Source: Sphingobacterium sp. PCS056 (GTDB taxonomy: Bacteria > Bacteroidota > Bacteroidia > Sphingobacteriales > Sphingobacteriaceae). From it: a stretch of DNA of 64,000 nucleotides. The notes beneath the pieces were generated by a model, which did no database searches, was not told the DNA's origin, and worked only from the letters and a program-made list of their open reading frames with translations. Made by a program: the position numbers and the translations under genes. This document shows positions 35,227-44,245 of the stretch, one piece after another. Positions within the stretch are counted from its first letter, which is position 1. Each line of letters begins with the position of its first letter. The stretch is taken from NCBI RefSeq assembly GCF_023273895.1, contig NZ_CP096883.1, positions 2,418,001 to 2,482,000 of the forward strand, in the 5' to 3' direction.

Positions 35227-37694
35227 TGGAATCTCGAAGACAATTTATAAAAAAAGCGTCAGCATTGGCTGGCGCTACAGCAGTCGTTAATTGGTTACCT
35301 GAATCAATTCAACGCGCATTAGCAATTGAAGCACCATCGGGATCAACCTATATGGATGCGGAGCATATTGTCTTTTTGATGCAAGAGAACCGCTCATTTG
35401 ATCATTGCTTTGGTACTCTTAAAGGGGTGCGTGGTTTTAATGACCCTCGAGCACTAAAATTACCTAATGGTCTTCCTGTGTGGGTACAGGGAAATAAAAA
35501 AGGAGAATATTTTGCTCCTTTTCATTTGGATATTGTTAATAGTAAATCTACTTGGATGGGTTCATTGCCACATGGTTGGCGAGATATGGTTGCAGCTCGT
35601 AATGGTGGTCGGATGGACAATTGGCTGGAAGCTAAAAGTTCAGGTATTAAAGATTATAAAGCTATGCCACTTACGATGGGCTATTACAACCGGGCAGATT
35701 TACCGTTCTATTATGCATTTGCAGATGCTTTTACGGTCTGCGATCAGCATTTCTGCTCTTCCTTGACAGGGACAAGTGCTAATCGGTCCTATTTTTGGAC
35801 AGGAACAGTTCGTGAAAATCCACGTGATCCAGAATCAACTGCCCATGTGGATAATGGACAGATCAATTACAAAGATGTGAGTTGGAAATCTTATCCAGAA
35901 CGCTTGGAGGAATCTGGAGTATCGTGGAAAGTATATCAAAATGAACTGAGTATCCCCGTAGGATTTGAAGGAGAGGAAGAGGATTGGTTAGCTAACTTTA
36001 CCGATAATAATCTGGAATTTCACAAACAATACGGTGTACGTTATCATCCTGCACACCGTACTTGGATGGAATATAAATTGAACCAGTTGGAAAAAGAGGT
36101 AATCGATTTAAAAGATACAGTTGAAGAATTCAAGCTAAAGAAGCACATCGAGGATCTAAAACAAGATTTACAGCGTTTTTCAAAAGATAATTTCGCAAAG
36201 TTATCAGAGCTACATCAGGCGATTCATAAAAAAGCTTTTGTAACTAATGTGGGAGATCCTGATTATCATCGGGTAGAAAAATTGGTCTATGATGATGGTC
36301 AAGGCAAGCAGGAAGTTGATGTTCCTGCAGGAGATGTATTTTATCAATTTCGTAAAGATGTCAAAGAAAAGAAATTACCTACTGTATCGTGGTTGGTAGC
36401 TCCATGTCGTTTCTCTGATCATCCTGGATCTCCTTGGTATGGAGCCTGGTATGTTTCAGAAGCATTGGATATTTTGACAAAGGATCCTGAGGTCTGGAAA
36501 AAAACAATCTTTATTTTGACATATGATGAAAATGACGGATATTTTGATCATATTTCACCATTTGTCCCGCCAATGGAAGGGAATAAAGAGTCAGGTAAGA
36601 CTGCCGTAGGTATTCATACGGCTGATGAGTACGTCACTAAAGAACAGGAGCGTAAAAGAACAGGGAAAATGGATTCTGAGCTGGAGAGTCCAATAGGATT
36701 AGGATTTCGGGTTCCGTTAGTAATTGCTTCACCTTGGACTAAAGGTGGATGGGTAAATTCGGAAGTTTTCGACCATACATCTTGTTTACAGTTTTTAGAA
36801 CAATTTCTAAAGAAAAAAACTGGAAAACTTATCAAAGAAACAAATATTTCTTCATGGAGAAGAATGATCTGTGGTGATCTAACGTCTGTATTTCGTCAGG
36901 CGAGTGATACTTCTCATGATTCTTTACTTACTGTCAATCGAGATGAATATGTAGCGCGTGTATATACAGCACGATCAAAGAAATTGCCAACAGATTTTGT
37001 TCAGGTGCATTCTTCTGAATTGGAGCAAATTCGTGAAAATGGTATATTCAATTCCATTAAAGTTATTCAAGAGAAAGGTATCAAGCCTGCATGCGCATTG
37101 CCTTATGCATTGGATGTCAACGCCAAGTTGGACAATAATGGTTTTGAAATTACTTTTGAGACTACAGTTCCTGTTAAATCGAAGAAGAAAATCGGAGTTC
37201 CTTTTCAAGTAAGAGGACATATGAATTATGGATCGTTGGGGGTCGGTCAGGTTTGGAATTTTGCGGTCAAAGAAGATGAACCGTTAAAATATGTCTGGAA
37301 TATGGATCAATTGAAAGACAATCATGTCGAAATGGAGCTGCATGGACCTAACGGCTTTTACCGCATGTTTAAGTTACATAAAGAAAGGCCGCATGCGATT
37401 GTGGTTAGACAGTATCAAAAAAAGGATGCAATAGCTTTGGAATTGAAACAGCTTAATAATTATTATACTTATTTAATCAGAGATAGATCGTATGGCAGCT
37501 TTGAATCCTTTGCTATAGGGCAATCGTTTTTAAATTCGAAAATACTTGACTTCACCCCAAGCCATGGCTGGTATGATCTGGAGGTAACTTGTAAAGAAGA
37601 CCCTGAGTTATTATTTGTATTTGCAGGACATATTGAAAATGGGAAGCCAAGTAAAACCGATCCCTTAATGGGAAATGTTGTTAATCGCTCGTAG
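35226..37694 (+). CDS. Phosphocholine-specific phospholipase C (PlcN/PlcH family), Tat-exported
   Basis: About 822 aa from ATG 35226. The N-terminus carries a twin-arginine signal (SRRQFIKKASALAGATA, Arg4-Arg5), as family members are folded before export. The PF04185 phosphoesterase domain shows the metal/catalytic block QENRSFDHCFGTL (residues 53-65) and the later LTYDENDGYFDH; the last 200 residues form two C-terminal beta domains (DUF756 type). A helical segment at about residues 280-330 precedes the second half of the catalytic domain. It cleaves phosphatidylcholine or sphingomyelin to the phosphorylated head group. Position directly behind a SusC/SusD pair is the notable point. Confidence 0.9.
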   Translation: MESRRQFIKKASALAGATAVVNWLPESIQRALAIEAPSGSTYMDAEHIVFLMQENRSFDHCFGTLKGVRGFNDPRALKLPNGLPVWVQGNKKGEYFAPFHLDIVNSKSTWMGSLPHGWRDMVAARNGGRMDNWLEAKSSGIKDYKAMPLTMGYYNRADLPFYYAFADAFTVCDQHFCSSLTGTSANRSYFWTGTVRENPRDPESTAHVDNGQINYKDVSWKSYPERLEESGVSWKVYQNELSIPVGFEGEEEDWLANFTDNNLEFHKQYGVRYHPAHRTWMEYKLNQLEKEVIDLKDTVEEFKLKKHIEDLKQDLQRFSKDNFAKLSELHQAIHKKAFVTNVGDPDYHRVEKLVYDDGQGKQEVDVPAGDVFYQFRKDVKEKKLPTVSWLVAPCRFSDHPGSPWYGAWYVSEALDILTKDPEVWKKTIFILTYDENDGYFDHISPFVPPMEGNKESGKTAVGIHTADEYVTKEQERKRTGKMDSELESPIGLGFRVPLVIASPWTKGGWVNSEVFDHTSCLQFLEQFLKKKTGKLIKETNISSWRRMICGDLTSVFRQASDTSHDSLLTVNRDEYVARVYTARSKKLPTDFVQVHSSELEQIRENGIFNSIKVIQEKGIKPACALPYALDVNAKLDNNGFEITFETTVPVKSKKKIGVPFQVRGHMNYGSLGVGQVWNFAVKEDEPLKYVWNMDQLKDNHVEMELHGPNGFYRMFKLHKERPHAIVVRQYQKKDAIALELKQLNNYYTYLIRDRSYGSFESFAIGQSFLNSKILDFTPSHGWYDLEVTCKEDPELLFVFAGHIENGKPSKTDPLMGNVVNRS

Positions 37695-37750
37695 CGCGTA
37701 TGAATATATGTTGTAGGGACACATAGTAGGGTATATAGCGTAAATCAATA

Positions 37751-37788
37751 TAGGTTCCGTTCAATTTTTTGAACGGAACCTATTTTTT
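37751..37788. terminator. Bidirectional terminator, phospholipase operon / antiporter gene
   Basis: A 14-bp perfect stem (TAGGTTCCGTTCAA and complement, loop TTTT) is followed on the plus strand by TTTTTT. The T-run overlaps the antiporter stop codon at 37787-37789. Confidence 0.9.
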
Positions 37789-38932
37789 ATGGATTAAAAA
37801 CAAGCATCATATAGATGGCGAATAGGGCTAAATGAATGATACCTAAAATAGGTGTTGTTCTCTTACCTAAGAAGCTGATCAAGCTTAGTAAGAGCGTCAT
37901 TGTGAATAAAATTGTCTCTGTGCCAGTTAAACCAAATAAAACCAACTTTCCTTTTAAAAGCCCGATGAGTAGAACTGCAGGAACTGTCAATCCAACGGTC
38001 GAAACAAAGGCGCCATGGCATAGATTGATACTTCTTTGGAATTCATTGTTGATTGCCGCTTTGATGGCAGTAATAGATTCTGGGGTAAATACAATGATAG
38101 CAATAAGTATTCCTCCTAATGCTACTGGAAGTTTTGCTGTAGCTATTCCGTAATCAACCACCACAGCCATTTGATGCGAAAGTAATACTATTGGTAAAAT
38201 CATTAAAATAAGAAGAGCTGATCGAATCCAGATTTCTTTTTTGCTTTGAGATTTGTAGCTATCATCATGTATAGGATTTTGATCCTGTTTGGGATACGCA
38301 ATTTCAAGCTTTCCTTTTTCAGGCTGTACATATAAATGGCTGTAATCTTTTAATTGATAATAAAGGAATGCCATGTACACGAGTATAGTTATAGTTGATA
38401 TAAATATCGCTTGTAAAGTAGTATATGAACCATTGCCTGCTCCTTGTATAAAGTTAGGGAGTAAGAGTGAAGTAGCTCCAAGTATTACGATCATTGAAAA
38501 ATATGACAATGTCCCTTGAGCGTTATATTCCTGTTCTTTGTATTGAGCACTTCCAAGTAATATGCAGAGTCCTACCACCAGATTCATGATAATCATCATG
38601 ACTGAAAAGATTGAATCTTTTCCGATTGTCGGAGATTCTGCTGGACCAAGCATAACAGCAGCAATCAATACGACTTCAATCGTTACAATAGAGAGCGTAA
38701 GGATAAGAGTACCGAAAGGTTCACCTAACTTATGCGCAAGCTCATCAGCTTCTTTTACTACGCCAAATGAGGCGGTCAAAATCGTAGCTAAAAGAACTAT
38801 GAATATAGTAAATGCTGCTATTGGAGAAAATGTTGTCCTAAAAATCTGTTGATCAAAGAGCATCAGTCCAATGACAATAATCCATATGATGAGTAGTCGG
38901 ATAATTGTTTTTGTATTCAGTATTATTTTCAT
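37787..38932 (-). CDS. Calcium/sodium:proton antiporter (ChaA-like, CaCA family)
   Basis: A 381-aa integral membrane protein with about eleven hydrophobic helices. Two repeated segments of the cation/Ca2+ exchanger type are visible, the first around KEADELAHKLGEPFGTLILTLSIVTIEV and the second around TPESITAIKAAINNEFQRSINLCHGAFVSTVGLTVPAV. The conserved GxxxxT/E and NxxxGS-like positions place it in the ChaA branch, which exchanges Ca2+, Na+ or K+ for protons. Convergent with the phospholipase gene. A functional link (calcium dependence of phospholipase) is possible but not shown. Confidence 0.85.
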   Translation of the reverse strand: MKIILNTKTIIRLLIIWIIVIGLMLFDQQIFRTTFSPIAAFTIFIVLLATILTASFGVVKEADELAHKLGEPFGTLILTLSIVTIEVVLIAAVMLGPAESPTIGKDSIFSVMMIIMNLVVGLCILLGSAQYKEQEYNAQGTLSYFSMIVILGATSLLLPNFIQGAGNGSYTTLQAIFISTITILVYMAFLYYQLKDYSHLYVQPEKGKLEIAYPKQDQNPIHDDSYKSQSKKEIWIRSALLILMILPIVLLSHQMAVVVDYGIATAKLPVALGGILIAIIVFTPESITAIKAAINNEFQRSINLCHGAFVSTVGLTVPAVLLIGLLKGKLVLFGLTGTETILFTMTLLLSLISFLGKRTTPILGIIHLALFAIYMMLVFNP

Positions 38933-39160
38933 ATTGCTGCGGTATATAAATTACTGATACAAATATCTTTACTAAAAATGGGATTAATTTTAACATTTGA
39001 TAAAAACTATAAATAGCGGAATTATTTGTTTTATGTGCAAAGCGCAATTTCTATTGTATCAGAACTTCATCTTATTATTTTTCAAGGATGTGTTCGTAAT
39101 TTTTTTGTTTTGATTCCTAGCTACTCGACTCATTACTTGATATTTTTAGTATATTCGTTT

Positions 39161-39172
39161 TGATAATTATCA
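39161..39172. promoter_or_regulatory. Perfect palindrome upstream of DUF1080 gene
   Basis: TGATAATTATCA is a perfect 12-bp palindrome 37 bases before the ATG at 39210. It resembles the core halves of the Fur box (GATAAT) but lacks the usual spacing, so the binding protein is unknown. Confidence 0.3.
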
Positions 39173-39209
39173 TAATAAATCTAAACCATTGTCACAATTC
39201 TTTAAAACT

Positions 39210-40211
39210 ATGTTAACAAATCGTTTAAAATATAGTGTTCTCTTTTGCTTATTGGGAGCAAGTGTAAGTTCATGTCAAACGACAGATCAAAAAAAAGAAC
39301 CCGAAGTAGAACATAATCCAGCTAAACAAGTCGTGCCAGAAAGAGCAAAAGATTTGATCGGTCGTTGGGATTTAAATGTGGACAAAGATGGAAAGGTCGT
39401 ACCATCATGGATTGAAGTAAAACTATCTGGATTTAATACCTTAGTGGGGAGTTATGTTGGCGATAGTGGCAGCGCTCGTCCAGTTTCACATGTCAAACTG
39501 GAGGATGGAAAATTTTCATTTGCTATACCACCACAATGGGAAGGTGGCGAAGGGGACTTTGTGATTGCAGGCGAATTAACAGCTACAGGTATTAAAGGTA
39601 CTGTGACGACTAATAAAGGTGTTAGCTATAACTTTACAGGTGAAAAAGCACCCTATTTAAATCGTACAGGAACTGTTCAATGGGGAGAGGCTATTGAGCT
39701 TTTTAATGGTCAGGATCTGACAGGTTGGAAAACCATTGGTGGAGAGAATAATTGGTCAGTGAAAGATGGTGTCTTGACGAATGCAAAGGCGGGAGCTAAT
39801 CTGGTAACGGATCAAAAATTTGAAGATTTTAAACTGGAAGCAGAATTTCGTTATACATCAGGGGGAAATTCGGGTATCTATCTGAGAGGGCGATATGAAT
39901 TGCAAATAGAAGATAGTCCTAAGGATCAGCATCCTGGAAGTCTTTATTTTGGCGGTATCTATGGTTTTTTAGCTCCAAATGAAATGGCTACTTTAGGACC
40001 GGATCAGTGGCAGAAATATGAAGTTACATTGGTCGGAAGATTGGTAACTATTGTCGCAAATGGTAAGACTGTCATAAGTAATCAAGAAATTCCAGGTATT
40101 ACAGGGGGCGCATTGGACAGTAAAGAGGGCGAACCAGGACCTATATATTTACAGGGAGATCATGCTCCGGTAGAATTTAGAAAAATAAAGATTATACCGG
40201 CTAAGAAATAA
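39210..40211 (+). CDS. DUF1080 lipoprotein (3-keto-disaccharide hydrolase-like domain)
   Basis: A 333-aa lipoprotein from ATG 39210 (lipobox SVSSC, Cys22). Residues about 50-155 form a small beta domain (IGRWDLNVDKDGKVVPSWIE). Residues about 160-333 are the concanavalin-like DUF1080 fold, with the typical opening ELFNGQDLTGWK, the core SGGNSGIYLRGRYELQI and the end VEFRKIKI. Some DUF1080 proteins cleave 3-keto-glycosides or 3-keto-disaccharides; others are binding modules. Here the fusion with the N-terminal domain is common in Bacteroidota, but I know no proven function for it. Followed by a 20-bp-stem terminator. Confidence 0.82.
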   Translation: MLTNRLKYSVLFCLLGASVSSCQTTDQKKEPEVEHNPAKQVVPERAKDLIGRWDLNVDKDGKVVPSWIEVKLSGFNTLVGSYVGDSGSARPVSHVKLEDGKFSFAIPPQWEGGEGDFVIAGELTATGIKGTVTTNKGVSYNFTGEKAPYLNRTGTVQWGEAIELFNGQDLTGWKTIGGENNWSVKDGVLTNAKAGANLVTDQKFEDFKLEAEFRYTSGGNSGIYLRGRYELQIEDSPKDQHPGSLYFGGIYGFLAPNEMATLGPDQWQKYEVTLVGRLVTIVANGKTVISNQEIPGITGGALDSKEGEPGPIYLQGDHAPVEFRKIKIIPAKK

Positions 40212-40212
40212 A

Positions 40213-40256
40213 AAAAATTAAAAGCCTCTTTCGGTAGAAAGAGGCTTTTAATTTTT
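40213..40256. terminator. Bidirectional terminator, DUF1080 gene / PepSY-like gene
   Basis: A 20-bp perfect inverted repeat around AAAGCCTCTTTC with loop GGTA. It starts right after the DUF1080 stop (40209-40211) and touches the stop of the convergent PepSY-like gene (40255), serving both. Confidence 0.93.
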
Positions 40257-40710
40257 ATAAGATTATTTTCACAAATTGACCACTTGGATCGAACAATAAA
40301 TCGACATCATTTGTTAATTCGACTTCAAATCCAGCAGTAACTTTATCGATGGCACTGATTTGTGCTGTTCTATAATTTGTATCCACATAGCTGACTATCG
40401 TAGATGAGATAAAACCTGTTGGAATAGCAGTATCATTGTCGGATTCTACCTCTTTCCAATTACCTTCTTGATCAAAATCAACTTCGATTCCATTGGCTAA
40501 CTCTACACTGTAAGCGGTTTTATTTGTTGCAGTAGGAGTTTGTTTCTCAGCTTTTCGAATGGTGACATCTTTGAAGAAGGTGTTAAGAAATGTTGATGCT
40601 GATGCTGGTAAAGATGTAGCAGGGACTTGATGATCATCATCTTTATCACATGATACCACAATGATTGCAAATGCAAGTAGAGCTGTGCATGTTAAAATTA
40701 GCTTTTTCAT
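40255..40710 (-). CDS. PepSY-like lipoprotein (two PepSY-like repeats)
   Basis: A 151-aa exported lipoprotein (VVSC, Cys21; followed by an acidic DKDDD stretch). It has two related repeats of the PepSY-like type (PF11396-like): YSVELANGIEVDFDQEGNWK and FEVELTNDVDLLFDPSGQFV. Such beta-lactamase-inhibitor-like folds bind proteins or peptides in the periplasm, but no function is established for this kind. It is the last gene of a unit with a second paralogue (13-base gap) and a two-component system, which suggests an envelope-sensing role or a response product. Confidence 0.78.
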   Translation of the reverse strand: MKKLILTCTALLAFAIIVVSCDKDDDHQVPATSLPASASTFLNTFFKDVTIRKAEKQTPTATNKTAYSVELANGIEVDFDQEGNWKEVESDNDTAIPTGFISSTIVSYVDTNYRTAQISAIDKVTAGFEVELTNDVDLLFDPSGQFVKIIL

Positions 40711-40723
40711 ATTTTAGTTTTAA

Positions 40724-41164
40724 TTAATCATCTATTTTAGTAAACTGCCCCTTTTTATTAAACTCCAACTCAAGTCCATTCGAAATCTCTACTTCATATT
40801 TACGTAACGATTTTTTTATTTTTACGATCTGTGTATTTGGAAAACTTTTTGCCACATAATTTTGAATAGTCCTAGGTACAATTTTTAAAGGAATGGCAAT
40901 CTTGTGGCCATCGACTTCTTCCCAATTTCCAGATTTATCAAATTCTATTTCTGTACCATTGTTAAGAATAACTTTATATTCCTTTGAAAATAAACTTTCT
41001 TGTTCTTCAATTGTACTGCTGATTTGATTAATCGCAAAATTATTCTTAATGAATGTTTGCGCATTTGCTGGTAATTGGTTGTTGTTGATTACTTTTTTTT
41101 GTGCAAATCCAAATGTCGATAACGCCATTAATGCGATGATAGCTATTGTTTTCATTTTGTTCAT
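40724..41164 (-). CDS. PepSY-like exported protein (paralogue)
   Basis: A 146-aa protein with a cleavable signal peptide (STFGFAQ) and no lipobox, so it is periplasmic and soluble. It carries the same two repeats as its neighbour (YKVILNNGTEIEFDKSGNWE and YEVEISNGLELEFNKKGQFT), each preceded by a helix ending in an IP..I...V pattern. ATG 41155 is an alternative start. It lies 60 bases after the histidine kinase stop and 13 before the lipoprotein paralogue. The pairing of a soluble and a lipid-anchored version beside a sensor kinase is typical of a Bacteroidota arrangement without known function. Confidence 0.8.
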   Translation of the reverse strand: MNKMKTIAIIALMALSTFGFAQKKVINNNQLPANAQTFIKNNFAINQISSTIEEQESLFSKEYKVILNNGTEIEFDKSGNWEEVDGHKIAIPLKIVPRTIQNYVAKSFPNTQIVKIKKSLRKYEVEISNGLELEFNKKGQFTKIDD

Positions 41165-41224
41165 AATAAATACTCCTTTTATTTTATAACAAAGTTCGTA
41201 GACGATTTGGTAAAGAATTGGGAA

Positions 41225-42511
41225 TTATAGTTTGTGTATTTTAAAAATGTGTAAACTTTCTGAATATAAATAGCTTATGTTTATATCTTTATTTGTTTCT
41301 ATAATTGTTTTAACGATAGAAAGTCCCAATCCATTCGAATTTACAGCATCGTTTTCTTTATGAAAGCGGTCAAAAATATGCTCTGCCACTAGTGCTTTGC
41401 CTTTACCGGTATTAGCAATTGTAAATTGATGTTGATAAACCTCAATTTTAATGAGACCAGATGGTGATTTGTTATAATTGATCGCATTCCTCATTAAATT
41501 GGATAATAGAATTTTAGCTAAGTCTACATTAAAATCTATTGTAAATGTACCATGTTCATTGATCTGAATATCAATTCCTTTGAAACTCATCAAATCTGTA
41601 AGCTCTTCAGAGATCTCATGGATCAATGAATTAAAGTTTATTTTTTCAATAGCTTCAAATTGATTATTTTCAATGCGGGATAGCATAAGTAATGCTTTAT
41701 TCAACTTGATCATACGCTCTAGTGATTCCTTGGTTTCACTGATCGTGATTAAATGATGCTCAGCTAAGTCTTCATCTTCTAATAATAATTCTAGTTTATT
41801 AGTACTTATAGCTAATGGGGTTTGTAGCTCATGCGAGGCATTTTCAATAAATAGCTTTTGTTGTTTAAATATTTTTTCATTACGATCTAACATTTTATCA
41901 ATCTCTGTATCCAATAGGTTAAATTCTCGGACATTGCTTTTAATGGGCTCGGATATTCTAATCTTTCCAAACTGATATTGTTCTAGTTTATCCAGTATCT
42001 GATAAAAGGGTTTAAAAGCTCGGTAGAATACCAACGTATTGAGTAAAAATATACTGATTATGATCAAGAAATAAAGGATGATCAATGCGGTTGCAAGATC
42101 GTATTTTAACTCATCTTCTTCAACAGTAGAAGTACGAATTTCTAAATGATACATTTGATTATCCTTACCGTAGAAATAGGTTGTTAGTATACGGTAAGGC
42201 TCCATATCATCATCATATGGCATATAAATAAGTTCATTCCTGAACGTACTTTTTTCTAGATGCTTCTTTTTAACGTTTGATTTTGTAATCTTAAATTGAT
42301 TGATTCCAAAAGTATCTGTTTTTAAGATCGATTCATCTTGATAGGCTGCACGAATAATTTCAATTTTTTGATTTTTTAAACCATCATCTACATTATCATA
42401 TACCTCTTCAATTATATAGGCATAAAATAATGTAGCCCATACCGCAATTACAATCAAAATGATAATCGTGATATAGCGTAAAGTATAATTTTTGAGAGAT
42501 TTTTTCATCAA
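41225..42511 (-). CDS. Sensor histidine kinase
   Basis: A 428-aa membrane kinase. Two transmembrane helices (about residues 13-33 and 141-163) enclose a small periplasmic sensor domain of about 105 residues. The H-box is ENASHELQTPLA with His227; the N-box NLMRNAINYNKSPSG and the G-boxes (FDRFHKENDAVNSNGLGLSIVK) complete the ATPase domain. ATG 42508 is an equally good start. It lies 65 bases after the response regulator stop. The periplasmic domain is unlike any sensor I can name; the PepSY-like proteins encoded downstream could be ligands or regulators of it. Confidence 0.92.
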   Translation of the reverse strand: MMKKSLKNYTLRYITIIILIVIAVWATLFYAYIIEEVYDNVDDGLKNQKIEIIRAAYQDESILKTDTFGINQFKITKSNVKKKHLEKSTFRNELIYMPYDDDMEPYRILTTYFYGKDNQMYHLEIRTSTVEEDELKYDLATALIILYFLIIISIFLLNTLVFYRAFKPFYQILDKLEQYQFGKIRISEPIKSNVREFNLLDTEIDKMLDRNEKIFKQQKLFIENASHELQTPLAISTNKLELLLEDEDLAEHHLITISETKESLERMIKLNKALLMLSRIENNQFEAIEKINFNSLIHEISEELTDLMSFKGIDIQINEHGTFTIDFNVDLAKILLSNLMRNAINYNKSPSGLIKIEVYQHQFTIANTGKGKALVAEHIFDRFHKENDAVNSNGLGLSIVKTIIETNKDINISYLYSESLHIFKIHKL

Positions 42512-42576
42512 AATAAATTGTTATAATAGGGAGCGCTGATTGTACTACATCATGATGTTAATTTCACTCGGTTGTA

Positions 42577-43248
42577 TTAAATCAATTTATATCCAATGCC
42601 ATATACCGCTTGAATATCAATTTCTGCATGATTATCTTTCAACTTTTTTCTTAAATTTTTAATTTGAGAATAGATAAAGTCTAAACTGTCAGCTTGATCA
42701 ATATGATCTCCCCAAATTGATTCAGCTAAACTATTTTTCTGAATAAGCTTAGTGGGTCTTATGATGAAATAATAGAGTAGATCAAACTCCTTTCGGTTTA
42801 GATTTACTAGTTTGTTATTCACCTGTATACTTCTGTCGGTAGTGTTAACTGCTACATTTTTATAAACTATCACATCATCGCCATTTTGATTTTTTCTTCG
42901 TATGATCGATTTTATCCTTGCATGTAGTTCTGCTAGATGAAAAGGTTTAGCAAGATAGTCATCTGCTCCTAGTTCTAGACCCTTTACTTTATCATCTACT
43001 GAGTCTTTAGCAGACAGGATAATCACAGACTCATCTTTTCCGAGTTCTTTTATTTTCTCCAAAAGTTGCAAACCTGAACCTCCTGGTAACATAATATCTA
43101 GCAAAATACAGTCATAGGTATAAATAGCTATTTTTCCTAGGGCAGTTTGATAATCAAAAGCTTGTTCTACAAGATATTTTTCGGCAAGAAGGGATTGCAT
43201 AATAACTTGACTTAAAGCAGCTTCGTCTTCAATCAATAATATTTTCAT
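42577..43248 (-). CDS. OmpR-family response regulator
   Basis: About 223 aa from ATG 43248 (MKILLIEDE). The receiver domain has the acidic pair in IEDE, the phosphorylated Asp51 in LLDIMLP and the conserved Lys in DDYLAKPF. The C-terminal winged helix (RKEFDLLYYF ... YGIGYKL) binds DNA. It is followed by its kinase gene and the two PepSY-like genes on the same strand, so control of the latter and of itself is expected. No palindromic site is evident upstream. Confidence 0.93.
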   Translation of the reverse strand: MKILLIEDEAALSQVIMQSLLAEKYLVEQAFDYQTALGKIAIYTYDCILLDIMLPGGSGLQLLEKIKELGKDESVIILSAKDSVDDKVKGLELGADDYLAKPFHLAELHARIKSIIRRKNQNGDDVIVYKNVAVNTTDRSIQVNNKLVNLNRKEFDLLYYFIIRPTKLIQKNSLAESIWGDHIDQADSLDFIYSQIKNLRKKLKDNHAEIDIQAVYGIGYKLI

Positions 43249-43300
43249 ATACACTCATTATGGTACAAAAGTAATATCCAAATTGGGAAAGAATTAGGAA

Positions 43301-43594
43301 TCAAAATCCAATAATTACCACTACGATATCTTCATTATGGTAAGCTGGGTGAAAATGCGATATGACTTTCTGATCTTTATAAAGCTTTAGTTCATCGTAT
43401 ACCAATTTTTTTAGAATACCTTTACCTTTACCGTGTACAAATTTTATTTCTGGCATATCCCAATATATAGCAGCATCTAACATGTCACGCATATAGATCA
43501 ATGATTCATTTGCTAATTCATCTGCAGCATAATCTTGCCAGTCGGATAAGAAGGCTTCGGCATGTAAATCTATTTGTACAGGTGGTTTTTTCAT
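43301..43594 (-). CDS. Stand-alone Smr domain protein
   Basis: A 97-aa cytoplasmic protein consisting of little more than an Smr (small MutS-related) domain. IDLHAEA (residues 8-14) is the conserved LDLH motif and HGKGKG (54-59) the HGxGxG motif, with the usual spacing. Smr domains act as nucleases on branched DNA or on mRNA of collided ribosomes. Here the N-terminal extension found in longer members is missing. It lies between the response regulator and the coiled-coil protein gene, all on the minus strand with gaps of about 50-65 bases. Its function is not predictable beyond nucleic-acid binding or cleavage. Confidence 0.8.
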   Translation of the reverse strand: MKKPPVQIDLHAEAFLSDWQDYAADELANESLIYMRDMLDAAIYWDMPEIKFVHGKGKGILKKLVYDELKLYKDQKVISHFHPAYHNEDIVVVIIGF

Positions 43595-43628
43595 GTAGCT
43601 CTATTTGTATTCGAACAAAAGTACGATT

Positions 43629-43660
43629 AACGAACTAACAAATAAAGTCATTAGTTCGTT
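43629..43660 (-). terminator. Hairpin after coiled-coil protein gene
   Basis: AACGAACTAA and TTAGTTCGTT form a 10-bp stem touching the stop codon of the coiled-coil gene (43660-43662). There is no long T-run, so termination efficiency is uncertain. Confidence 0.45.
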
Positions 43661-44064
43661 TACTGTATATAAATAGCTACATAAAGTAGGTCATACCATT
43701 TTTTTATTGTGGCAGCTTCTTCATAGAGTTCCTTTTCAGCATAATCGAACATGATTTCTTGTACTTGAATAATCATATCATCTTGATCTTGGAAGATACC
43801 ATTGCAATCACGATAATCATTAATAATTTCCAATAGATAATTAAGTGATTTCATCTTATGATATAAAGAATGATGTTTTTTGCCAATTATATCTGCAATT
43901 TCTTCATTTTGCACTTCGCACTCGACAGCTGTATGACGTGTCTTATTATATAAATGGGTGTAGTCAGCAATACGATCTCTTAGATCATAAATGTTATTTT
44001 GAAGATCTTCAATGAGTACAATGAGATTTTCTTGAATTTCAAAATCTTTTGATACGATTGACAT
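43660..44064 (-). CDS. Small coiled-coil protein of unknown function
   Basis: About 134 aa from ATG 44064, or 141 aa from ATG 44085. I do not recognise the family. It is acidic, predicted almost wholly alpha-helical, with heptad-like leucine/isoleucine spacing through the first half (LIVLIEDLQNNIYDLRDRI). It has no signal peptide or membrane segment, and two cysteines. It lies 65 bases upstream of the Smr gene on the same strand and ends at a hairpin. Nothing in the neighbourhood fixes its role. Confidence 0.6.
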   Translation of the reverse strand: MSIVSKDFEIQENLIVLIEDLQNNIYDLRDRIADYTHLYNKTRHTAVECEVQNEEIADIIGKKHHSLYHKMKSLNYLLEIINDYRDCNGIFQDQDDMIIQVQEIMFDYAEKELYEEAATIKKWYDLLYVAIYIQ

Positions 44065-44232
44065 ATTACGCCTTTTTTCAATCAATATAAATAAAATTTA
44101 TATCATTTTTTATTACAATATAAACAAACAAATTAATATTGTAAATGTTTTGTTGTCTCATAATTAATATTTTACGATATAATAGCTCCTATATACTGTA
44201 GTGGTAACATATATTATAAGTAATATTTATTG

Positions 44233-44240
44233 TACATTTG
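44233..44240 (+). promoter_or_regulatory. Putative -7 element of cutC leader or small RNA
   Basis: TACATTTG matches TAnnTTTG exactly. No TTTG sits at the -33 distance. It points toward the structured leader ending in a terminator hairpin before cutC. Confidence 0.4.
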
Positions 44241-44245
44241 TTGCG

